Source: Actinomycetes bacterium (GTDB taxonomy: Bacteria; Actinomycetota; Acidimicrobiia; Spongiisociales; UBA4744). From it: a stretch of 5,095 nucleotides of DNA. Shown one piece after another: positions 1-5,095 of this stretch (its first letter is position 1; every line of letters begins with the position of its first letter). Location: contig JAHEDM010000211.1 of the NCBI GenBank assembly GCA_024641205.1, positions 1 to 5,095 of the forward strand. Direction: 5' to 3'. Under the pieces are notes generated by a model that was given only the letters and a program-made list of their open reading frames with translations, had not been told where the DNA came from and ran no database searches. Both the position numbers and the translations under genes were made by a program.

Positions 1-342
1 AGCCTGGAGATGACCGCCGAGGACCATGATCTCATCGCCCGCTCGGCGCATCAGGCCGCCAACAAGTGCGATGGCGTTTTGATCGTGCACGGTACCGACC
101 GGCTGGCCGCAAGCGGCGAAGCGACCTGTGCGATGGCGACGCCTGCGACGGCAATCATCTTCACAGGAGCGATGCGGCCGTTCGAGTTGCGCGACACCGA
201 CGCGCTGCAGAACTTGACGGAAGCCCTCCTGGCGGTTCGGTTGCTCGACCCGGGGGTGTACGTCGCCATGCACAATCGAGTATTGGCGTTCCCGGGGGTC
301 GTCAAGGACCGCACGGTCGGCACGTTCGTGATGGTGGACTGA
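1..342 (+). CDS. Short single-domain asparaginase-family protein, 3' part (5' end outside window)
   Basis: This is the C-terminal 113 codons of an asparaginase/glutaminase N-domain protein, a family that hydrolyses the amide of asparagine or related substrates. The frame is open to the left edge. The ATG at base 10 is unlikely to be the start, because the HGTD motif (bases 88-99) would lie only about 30 residues in, whereas the family has some 70 residues before it, including the first catalytic Thr. Visible hallmarks are HGTD, giving the second catalytic Thr and the Asp; TGAMRP at 163-180; a DTDALQNL stretch; and VVKDRT with the conserved Lys at 304-306. The protein stops right after the GTF that ends the N-terminal domain, so the usual C-terminal domain is absent. 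This matches the known short (about 160-170 aa) asparaginase-like group rather than a frameshifted full-length enzyme. The true substrate of such short forms is uncertain. An MBL-fold gene follows after 20 nt, probably in the same transcript. Confidence 0.85.
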   Translation, partial: SLEMTAEDHDLIARSAHQAANKCDGVLIVHGTDRLAASGEATCAMATPATAIIFTGAMRPFELRDTDALQNLTEALLAVRLLDPGVYVAMHNRVLAFPGVVKDRTVGTFVMVD

Positions 343-350
343 AGGTTGGC

Positions 351-356
351 TAGGGT
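351..356 (+). promoter_or_regulatory. Candidate -10 hexamer TAGGGT for a leaderless transcript of the MBL-fold gene
   Basis: TAGGGT fits the TANNNT -10 pattern of actinobacterial sigma-70-type promoters and ends exactly 6 nt before the ATG at 363. That is the distance at which transcription would begin on the start codon itself. The same hexamer occurs ahead of iorA. No convincing -35 element is seen, and the only ribosome-binding match is a weak GAGG immediately upstream of the ATG (358-361). The match is only six bases long and may be chance. Confidence 0.25.
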
Positions 357-362
357 CGAGGC

Positions 363-992
363 ATGACGACCATACGGCGCCTCACCGACTCCTGCCTCGT
401 GGTAACCACCGACACGGCTGCCAGCCTCTTTGATCCTGGTTTCCACACGTTCGATTCCAAGGAGATAGACCTCAACTCGATTGGCGACGTCTCCCGGGTA
501 TTCATCACTCATGAACACGGGGACCATGTGAAACCCGATTTCGTCCGATGGCTGGTCGATCGACGAGCGGACGTCACCGTGTACTCGAATAAAGCCGTTG
601 CCACCTTGCTGGACGGCCACGGGATCGAGGTGACGACTACCGACCCGGCCGGCGTCAGCTCTGAGGATGTTCTGCACGAGACGATCCCGACCGGCGCACA
701 ACCCCCCAACCGGGCATACACGATCGACGGAGTGCTCACCCACCCCGGCGATAGTTATCAGCCGACCAACTCAGCGCCGGTACTGGCCTTGCCATTGTTG
801 ACTCCTTGGGGTTCAACCACCAGTTCGGTGGAGTTCGCCCGCCGGTTGGCCCCGGACAGCGTGATTCCCATCCACGACTTCTACCTCAGTGAGGGTGGGC
901 GGAGCTTCATCTATAGCATGGCGAAGAATGTCCTTGCCGAATCCGGCATCGAGGTGATTACCCTCAATTGGGGCGAGACGGCCACCATCTGA
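363..992 (+). CDS. MBL-fold metallo-hydrolase (UlaG-like / beta-lactamase superfamily)
   Basis: This is a 209-aa soluble protein, without signal peptide or membrane segment, of the metallo-beta-lactamase fold. The N-terminus has the strand-rich SCLVVTT...LFDPG pattern. The metal-site motif THEHGDH gives ligands His50, His52, Asp54 and His55. The probable third-site His is His105 (LHETIP), the bridging Asp is Asp130 in HPGDSY, and the last ligand is His171 in PIHDFY. The set therefore looks complete for a two-metal hydrolase. The spacing and the HPGDS/PxHD signatures match the small UlaG-like MBL proteins common in actinobacteria, most of which have no proven substrate, so no function is assigned. 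The start at 363 is the first ATG consistent with the fold. The gene lies 20 nt after the asparaginase gene and 61 nt before iorA on the same strand, so co-transcription is likely. Confidence 0.88.
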   Translation: MTTIRRLTDSCLVVTTDTAASLFDPGFHTFDSKEIDLNSIGDVSRVFITHEHGDHVKPDFVRWLVDRRADVTVYSNKAVATLLDGHGIEVTTTDPAGVSSEDVLHETIPTGAQPPNRAYTIDGVLTHPGDSYQPTNSAPVLALPLLTPWGSTTSSVEFARRLAPDSVIPIHDFYLSEGGRSFIYSMAKNVLAESGIEVITLNWGETATI

Positions 993-1038
993 GTGCGGTG
1001 GTAACCCAGGCAAACCAGACCTGCGACACCGTCGGGCG

Positions 1039-1044
1039 TAGGGT
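1039..1044 (+). promoter_or_regulatory. Candidate -10 hexamer TAGGGT upstream of iorA
   Basis: TAGGGT ends 9 nt before the iorA ATG, in the 61-nt gap after the MBL-fold gene. It is identical to the hexamer ahead of that gene. If used as a -10 element, transcription would start about at the ATG and leave a leader of only a few bases. It also overlaps a purine-rich stretch that could instead be part of the ribosome-binding site. No clear -35 box is seen. Confidence 0.2.
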
Positions 1045-1049
1045 GAGGA
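1045..1049 (+). promoter_or_regulatory. Ribosome-binding site of iorA (GAGGA)
   Basis: GAGGA lies 4 nt before the ATG at 1054 and is complementary to the 16S rRNA 3' end. It supports the chosen iorA start, which also gives an N-terminus of normal family length ahead of the YGYPGTPSTE motif. The spacing is slightly short. Confidence 0.5.
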
Positions 1050-1053
1050 CAAC

Positions 1054-2649
1054 ATGACGACCACCGAAAAGCCTGCCGCCCGGGTGGTCCTCGGCGACGA
1101 GGCGGTCGCCCTGGGGGCCCTCCATGCAGGAGTCACTGCCGCCTACGGCTATCCCGGAACACCGTCCACGGAGATCCTCGAGTATCTCCTCCGCACGTCG
1201 GGCCCCGGCCCCAAGGTCGCCTGGTGCGCCAATGAGAAGACTGCCTACGAGGCTGCAATCGGCGTGTCGATGGTGGGGCGGCGGGCGCTGGTCACCATGA
1301 AGCACGTAGGGCTGAACGTAGCCGCCGATCCTTTCATCAACTCGGCCCTCGTAGCGATCGGCGGTGGCCTGGTGGTAGCCGTCGCCGACGACCCCGGTAT
1401 GCATTCTTCCCAGAACGAACAGGATTCCCGGTATTACGCCGATTTTGCCCGCATCCTCTGCCTGGAACCATCCGACCAGCAAGAAGCCTATGCGATGACC
1501 CGCCGGGCATTCGATCTCTCGGAGCAGTTCCACATCCCCGTTTTGATCCGCCTGGTGACCCGTCTGGCCCACAGCCGCTCGGTAGTCATCCCGGCTCAAC
1601 CGCAAGCCGAGTCACCCCTCGGCGTCCTGCCGGACGGTTCAGAGTGGACCCTGCTGCCCGCCAACGCCCGGCGCCGCTACGCCGACTTGTTGGACCGGCA
1701 ACCCGCTCTGCTGGCCTACAGCGAGCAAGCCGCCGTGCTGCAACTCGCCTCGTCCGAATTGGGCGTGATTACCACCGGAATCGCTCGTAACTACTTCCTC
1801 GAGTATCAAGCGGAACTGGACTACCAACCGTCCCATCTCCACATCGGCACCTACCCCATCCCCATCGAAGCTGTACGGCAGCTGGCCGGTCATGTTGATC
1901 GGATCGTCGTGCTCGAGGACGGATATCCCTACGTCGAGCGCCTCCTGCGCGGCCTGCTCCCCGAACCGGTCCCCATCGACGGGAAACTCAACGGACGGGT
2001 CCCGGCCGCCGGTGAACTCGACCCCGACGTCGTGCGGCAAGCCATCGATGGGGAAGACCGACGCCCGGCCGACCTCCCCGACCTGGCCGGGCGTCCTCCG
2101 CAACTCTGTCGAGGATGCCCCCACGCCGATAGTTTTCATGCTCTCATCGATGCGATGGTCGAATTGGAAGGTCCGCTGGTGTGCTCCGATATCGGCTGCT
2201 ACACGTTGGGCGCCCTGCCTCCCTTTCGGGCCATCCAGTCCTGTGTCTGCATGGGCGCTTCGATCGGCATGGCCCGCGGCGCAGTCGACGCCGGGTATCG
2301 GCCGGCGATCGCCGTCATCGGCGACTCAACGTTCCTTCACTCCGGGATGACTCCGCTGCTCGACGCGGTAGCCGACGACACCGACCTGACCGTTCTGATT
2401 CTCGACAACCACACCGTGGCGATGACCGGAACGCAACCCACTCTGGTTCCTTCGGATCGCTTGCCCGTCATCGTGCAAGGCCTGGGGGTCGACCCGGACC
2501 ATCTGCATGTGTTGCGGGCCAGCCACAAAGGGGAGGCCGACCTGGTCGCTGCCATCAAGAAGGAGATCGCCCATCGGGGGGTTTCGGTAGTCATCGCCGA
2601 GCGCGCCTGCATCGAGGCCGTCAAGAGAATCCGCAAGGAGCGTTCATGA
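1054..2649 (+). CDS. iorA: Indolepyruvate:ferredoxin oxidoreductase alpha-type subunit, lacking the ferredoxin domain
   Basis: This is the large TPP-binding subunit of a 2-oxoacid oxidoreductase. The family oxidatively decarboxylates aryl-pyruvates (from Trp, Phe, Tyr) with CoA to acyl-CoA, CO2 and reduced ferredoxin in the cytoplasm. The pyrimidine-binding domain covers about residues 1-175, with YGYPGTPSTE at 31-40 and the conserved Glu61 in ANEKTAYEA, then GMHSSQNEQDSR. The middle transketolase-C-like domain spans about 190-325 and ends in GKLNGRVPAAGELD (310-323). The TPP/Mg domain covers about 345-520: CRGCPH (Cys352, Cys355), DIGCYTLGALPP (Cys382), CMGASIGMA, GDS (423-425) and LDNHTVAMTG (450-459). 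Cys519 (AERAC) matches the position of the fourth ligand of the TPP-proximal [4Fe-4S] cluster. Canonical IorA runs to 600 aa or more with two CxxCxxCxxxCP motifs at the C-terminus. This protein ends at 531 without them and runs straight into iorB. Substrate specificity within the 2-oxoacid family cannot be read from the sequence. Confidence 0.93.
   Translation: MTTTEKPAARVVLGDEAVALGALHAGVTAAYGYPGTPSTEILEYLLRTSGPGPKVAWCANEKTAYEAAIGVSMVGRRALVTMKHVGLNVAADPFINSALVAIGGGLVVAVADDPGMHSSQNEQDSRYYADFARILCLEPSDQQEAYAMTRRAFDLSEQFHIPVLIRLVTRLAHSRSVVIPAQPQAESPLGVLPDGSEWTLLPANARRRYADLLDRQPALLAYSEQAAVLQLASSELGVITTGIARNYFLEYQAELDYQPSHLHIGTYPIPIEAVRQLAGHVDRIVVLEDGYPYVERLLRGLLPEPVPIDGKLNGRVPAAGELDPDVVRQAIDGEDRRPADLPDLAGRPPQLCRGCPHADSFHALIDAMVELEGPLVCSDIGCYTLGALPPFRAIQSCVCMGASIGMARGAVDAGYRPAIAVIGDSTFLHSGMTPLLDAVADDTDLTVLILDNHTVAMTGTQPTLVPSDRLPVIVQGLGVDPDHLHVLRASHKGEADLVAAIKKEIAHRGVSVVIAERACIEAVKRIRKERS
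2635..2640 (+). promoter_or_regulatory. Ribosome-binding site of iorB (AAGGAG), inside the iorA 3' end
   Basis: A strong AAGGAG lies 5 nt before the ATG at 2646 and 11 nt before the alternative ATG at 2652. It decides the start in favour of 2646. It is embedded in the last codons of iorA (RKERS), as expected for translationally coupled genes. Confidence 0.75.
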
Positions 2650-3245
2650 AAATGGACATCATCCTGGCGGGAGTTGGCGGTCAGGGGGTGCTTTCCGTTT
2701 CGGCGGTGATCGCCGGGGCGACCGCCCGATTGGGATGGCAGGTCAAACAGTCCGAGGTGCACGGGATGGCTCAGCGGGGAGGCGCGGTGTCGGCCCATCT
2801 CCGTATGGCGGACGGGCCGGTCTTCAGCGATCTCATCCCGCGCGGCCGCGCCGATCTCATCCTCTCGCTCGAACCCATGGAGAGCCTGCGCTACCTGGAG
2901 TACCTGAGCCCGACCGGGACCATCGCGACCGACATCGAACCTGTGAGCAACATCGATAATTACCCCGACCTCGACGCGTTGTTGCAGTCGATCCGCACGG
3001 CCCGAGCAAGCATCCTCGTCGACGCAACGGCGCTCGCCAGGCAAGCCGGAAATGTGAAGGCCGCCAACATGGTGATGGTGGGAGCCGTCGCTCATATGCT
3101 GCCCGTGACGGAAGAAGCGCTGATTTCCGAGATCCATCGGACGTTTGATCGCCTGGGCGAAAAGGTGCTCCAGGCCAATCTCGAGGCTATCCGCCTGGGA
3201 ATAGTGGCGGGAGCGGCCAACAGGTCATATCCGGCGACCGCCTGA
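2646..3245 (+). CDS. iorB: Indolepyruvate:ferredoxin oxidoreductase beta-type subunit
   Basis: This is a 199-aa partner subunit of the 2-oxoacid oxidoreductase, corresponding to the gamma domain of pyruvate:ferredoxin oxidoreductase, which contributes to CoA binding. The glycine-rich GVGGQGV at residues 9-15 opens the Rossmann-like domain. SEVHGMAQRGGAV at 36-48 is the signature of IorB (KQSEVHGMAQRGG). The middle contains DLILSLEPMESLRYLEYLSP, and the C-terminal part has ANMVMVGA followed by a helical region. The length is normal for a stand-alone IorB. The start codon overlaps the iorA stop as ATGA (2646-2649), so the two are translationally coupled and presumably made in equal amounts. The reading frame stays open upstream inside iorA to about 2181, but that part has no family similarity and is an out-of-frame shadow of iorA. 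iorB is the last gene of the plus-strand group. Confidence 0.93.
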   Translation: MKMDIILAGVGGQGVLSVSAVIAGATARLGWQVKQSEVHGMAQRGGAVSAHLRMADGPVFSDLIPRGRADLILSLEPMESLRYLEYLSPTGTIATDIEPVSNIDNYPDLDALLQSIRTARASILVDATALARQAGNVKAANMVMVGAVAHMLPVTEEALISEIHRTFDRLGEKVLQANLEAIRLGIVAGAANRSYPATA

Positions 3246-3277
3246 CCCTTTCCCGGTCGGCGAAGAACCGCAGCCCG

Positions 3278-4309
3278 TCAAGTCGGACGCAATACATAGT
3301 GCGATACGCCCCACAGCTCGCCCGACTGGTACTTGAATAACTCTGAACAGGCCATCAAGAACATCCTCCACCGTTGCACGGCCCGGGACGGATGCGGATC
3401 CCCGGCCTCGCGCATGACCTCCTCGGCTGCCCGACGATGGAGATCCAGGCGCTCCAGCCAGGCTTCCAAAGTCTTGTGATAGTGCATTCCTGAGATGCGC
3501 CATGCCGCGTCGACCTGCAGGTAGTCCCCGAAATGGGTGAACAGTCCGTGGGAAGGCATCACTCCGCCACTAAAGAATTGGCGGGTCATCCAGTCGGCCG
3601 GGCCCCGATCCTCGTACAGGTACGGGTCGGTGGCGTGAGCGAAGACATGTACAAATGCCAGGCCGTCCGGAACCAGCCACCCGGCGATCCTTCTGAACAG
3701 CTCCCGGTAATTGCGAACGTGCTCGAGCATCTCGACGGAGACCACCCGATCAAACTGGCGGTCGGTGCCGAAACGGGCGATATCGGCGATCTCGACAGTA
3801 ATGCTGGTCCTGCCCTGTGCCGCGGCACGCCGGTTGATGAAGGCGGCTTGGCTGGTCGAATTGGTTACTGCGACAATGCTGCTGTTGGGAAAGTGTTCGG
3901 CGGTCCACAGGGTAAGTGAGCCCCACCCACATCCCAGCTCGAGAATCCGTTGTCCGTCTTCGATCCCGGCCCGTTCCGCAGTGAGTTGCAGCATGGCCTC
4001 TTCAGCAACAGGCAGGGTCGTCGCCGCCTGTTCCCATAGGCAACTCGAGTACTTCAGGCGGGGTCCAAGCATCATCTCGAAGAGCGCGGCCGGGACCTCG
4101 TAGTGCTGTTGGTTGGCGAGCTCGGGCAGTTCCGTGACGGGCCCGGTACCGAGGAAGTCAATCATGGCCAACCGGGCGGCCTGTTCGCTCTGTTCGAGCG
4201 ATGCGGCGCGGCCGGCGATCGCCCGCCGCATGCCTGCCCTGATCGCCGAGTCTGGCACCCGGCCTGATTCCGCCAGGCGGATTCCTGTTGCCACCAGCAT
4301 GTTCAGCAC
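3278..4309 (-). CDS. SAM-dependent methyltransferase, CFA-synthase superfamily, coclaurine N-methyltransferase-like
   Basis: This is a 343-aa soluble class I methyltransferase. A helical N-terminal segment (about 1-65, with VPDSAIRAGMRR) is followed by NQQHYEVP (66-73) and LKYSSCLW (85-92). The SAM-binding motif I is ELGCGWGSL (124-132), and ADIARF follows. EMLEH (193-197) gives Glu193, Glu196 and His197, the positions of the catalytic Glu/Glu/His triad reported for plant coclaurine N-methyltransferase. FFSGGVMPS (245-253), MHYHKTLEAWLERLD (275-289) and SELFKYQSGELWGVSHY at the end all match that family more closely than classical CFA synthase, which has HYDxGNDFF and YIFPGG. It could methylate an amine or modify a fatty acyl chain; the substrate is not known. 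The start is GTG at 4309, with GGAGG 4 nt upstream; the in-frame ATG at 4300 would be 13 nt away. It lies 12 nt after the DNA glycosylase gene, probably in one operon. Confidence 0.88.
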   Translation of the reverse strand: MLNMLVATGIRLAESGRVPDSAIRAGMRRAIAGRAASLEQSEQAARLAMIDFLGTGPVTELPELANQQHYEVPAALFEMMLGPRLKYSSCLWEQAATTLPVAEEAMLQLTAERAGIEDGQRILELGCGWGSLTLWTAEHFPNSSIVAVTNSTSQAAFINRRAAAQGRTSITVEIADIARFGTDRQFDRVVSVEMLEHVRNYRELFRRIAGWLVPDGLAFVHVFAHATDPYLYEDRGPADWMTRQFFSGGVMPSHGLFTHFGDYLQVDAAWRISGMHYHKTLEAWLERLDLHRRAAEEVMREAGDPHPSRAVQRWRMFLMACSELFKYQSGELWGVSHYVLRPT

Positions 4310-4313
4310 GGAG

Positions 4314-4318
4314 CCTCC
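4314..4318 (-). promoter_or_regulatory. Ribosome-binding site of the methyltransferase gene (GGAGG)
   Basis: GGAGG on the minus strand lies 4 nt before the GTG at 4309-4307, in the 12-nt gap after the glycosylase stop. It favours the GTG over the ATG at 4300-4298. A full Shine-Dalgarno in such a short gap supports co-transcription, with re-initiation on a shared mRNA. Confidence 0.65.
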
Positions 4319-4321
4319 ACG

Positions 4322-5095
4322 TCATCCGAGTTGGCAGGTGGGACACCACCAGATCCAACGGCCGGCCATCTGGGTACGTCGAATCATCTCGCCACACTTC
4401 CGACAAGGAAGGCCGTCCCGCTTGTAAACGTACAGTCTGTTCTCGCGAGGTATGTCAGAGAGTCGCCGCACGCCAACATCGGTTGGGGTCACCGTGATGA
4501 TCCTCCCGGCCTTCTCTCCTCGACGGAGTTCCGTGACGATAGTTGACCACAGCTCACCGGCTTGATCACGATCGAGCCGGTTGGCAGGGAGGTTCGGGTC
4601 GATACCCTGCTTGAAGAGCATTTCGGCTCGATAGACGTTGCCGATTCCCGCCACCACCCGTTGATCGAGCAGGGCTGCCCCGATGGGGATACGGCGACCG
4701 GCCAAATTGGCGGTGAACTGCTCAGAGCCTCTTCGGTGCCCGAGCGGGTCCGGTCCGAGGCGGGCCCGCAACCGATCCTCTTCTTCAGGATCGATCAGTT
4801 CGCAAATCGCCGGCCCGGCCAGGTACACAACCGACCGGCCGTTTGCCATCGCCAGGCGGGTCGATTCGGTAGGTGCAGGTGGCTCATGGTGAAAGGTTTT
4901 GAACTTGCCGAACAAACCAAGATGGACATGGAGGGTCTCGTTCCCTTGCCAGCTGTACAAGAGGTGTTTGCCGAGCGCCTCGATATCGTTCAACCGGCGC
5001 CCGTCAAGGCGCGCCGCTCCGGCCGAGAAGCGGCCCTGCGGTGACCAGGCCCGCACCCGCGATCCTGCCAGGACCTCACGCTGCAGGCGGGCGTG
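4322..5095 (-). CDS. Fpg/Nei-family DNA glycosylase / AP lyase (N-terminal ~10 residues outside window)
   Basis: This base-excision repair enzyme removes oxidised bases and nicks the abasic site. 257 codons are visible and the frame is open to the right edge. The edge residues read HARLQREVLAGSRV and continue the first helix of the family, so the GTG at 5056 is not the start. The real start should lie about 9-10 codons beyond the window, at the MPEG(H/D)TIHR end that carries the catalytic Pro and Glu. In the visible numbering, Lys43 in ALGKHLLY is the conserved beta-strand Lys. IGAALLDQRVVAGIGNVYRAE (from about 138) is the helix-two-turn-helix region with its conserved Asn. The C-terminal zinc finger has cysteines at 231, 234, 251 and 254 (CxxC-x16-CxxC) with the AGR Arg in its hairpin. 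SPQGRF near the N-terminus and the overall look favour the actinobacterial Nei-like group over MutM, but substrate preference (8-oxoG or oxidised pyrimidines) cannot be fixed. It is the first gene of the minus-strand pair. Confidence 0.92.
   Translation of the reverse strand, partial: HARLQREVLAGSRVRAWSPQGRFSAGAARLDGRRLNDIEALGKHLLYSWQGNETLHVHLGLFGKFKTFHHEPPAPTESTRLAMANGRSVVYLAGPAICELIDPEEEDRLRARLGPDPLGHRRGSEQFTANLAGRRIPIGAALLDQRVVAGIGNVYRAEMLFKQGIDPNLPANRLDRDQAGELWSTIVTELRRGEKAGRIITVTPTDVGVRRLSDIPRENRLYVYKRDGLPCRKCGEMIRRTQMAGRWIWWCPTCQLG

Noticed and set aside
51..743. 230-codon minus-strand open frame
   Set aside because: It lies opposite the asparaginase and MBL genes, both of which have clear motifs. 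Its translation is low-complexity R/G/V-rich with no recognisable domain, as expected for an antisense shadow in GC-rich DNA.
964..1605. 213-codon minus-strand open frame (and the overlapping one at 813-1136)
   Set aside because: Antisense to iorA and the end of the MBL gene; no family signature and no ribosome-binding site noticed.
2181..2645. Upstream extension of the iorB frame inside iorA, suggesting a 354-aa protein
   Set aside because: The extra 155 residues are Arg-rich shadow sequence opposite the conserved TPP domain of iorA. The IorB family begins at the MKMDIILAGVGGQG start, which has a good AAGGAG.
2337..3137. 266-codon minus-strand open frame across the iorA/iorB junction
   Set aside because: It crosses two well-supported coupled genes and has no recognisable domain.
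3235..3259. 6-bp inverted repeat (CGACCG / CGGTCG) with 13-nt loop at the iorB stop, possible terminator between convergent genes
   Set aside because: The stem is short, half of it lies in coding sequence, and no T-run follows on either strand. No convincing intrinsic terminator is seen in the 3246-3277 gap, though factor-dependent termination is possible.
3533..4103. Plus-strand open frames of 128 and 130 codons
   Set aside because: Antisense to the methyltransferase gene; no domain recognised.
3278..4309. Assignment as classical cyclopropane-fatty-acyl-phospholipid synthase (cfa)
   Set aside because: The superfamily is right, but the diagnostic motifs fit coclaurine N-methyltransferase-like proteins better, so no cfa symbol was given.
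4562..5044. 160-codon plus-strand open frame
   Set aside because: Antisense to the Fpg/Nei gene, whose zinc finger and helix-two-turn-helix are unambiguous.

Overview
This window reads as an ordinary chromosomal segment from a GC-rich bacterium (roughly 60% G+C by eye). It is almost fully coding, with six genes in two convergent groups. The DNA glycosylase at the right edge resembles actinobacterial Nei/Fpg proteins, with an SPQGRF stretch after a beta-strand that ends in AGSRV. Together with the G+C-rich codon use, this points to an actinobacterium, possibly an uncultured or environmental lineage. That placement is inference. There are no RNA genes, mobile elements, long repeats, CRISPR arrays or phage genes.

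Left half, plus strand: the 3' part of a short, single-domain asparaginase-family gene (cut by the left edge); 20 nt later an MBL-fold metallohydrolase with a visible HEHGDH metal site; 61 nt later iorA; and then iorB, which overlaps iorA by 4 nt. IorA and IorB together form a thiamine-diphosphate 2-oxoacid (indolepyruvate / aryl-pyruvate type) oxidoreductase. It would oxidatively decarboxylate 2-keto acids from amino-acid transamination to acyl-CoA and pass electrons to a low-potential carrier. Its notable feature is that IorA is only 531 aa and lacks the usual C-terminal 2x[4Fe-4S] ferredoxin domain. The four cysteines expected to hold the cluster near the TPP appear to be kept. An asparaginase-like gene beside a 2-oxoacid oxidoreductase would fit amino-acid catabolism, but no shared pathway can be proved from the sequence.

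Right half, minus strand: a DNA glycosylase of the Fpg/Nei family (start beyond the right edge), followed 12 nt later by a SAM-dependent methyltransferase of the cyclopropane-fatty-acid-synthase superfamily. Its motifs look closer to plant coclaurine N-methyltransferase than to classical CFA synthase. The two probably share a transcript. iorB and the methyltransferase converge across a 32-nt gap.

I did not find a clear unknown multi-gene system. The points most worth a second look are the ferredoxin-less IorA, the CNMT-like methyltransferase coupled to a DNA-repair gene, and a repeated TAGGGT hexamer just ahead of two start codons that may be -10 elements of very short-leader or leaderless transcripts.
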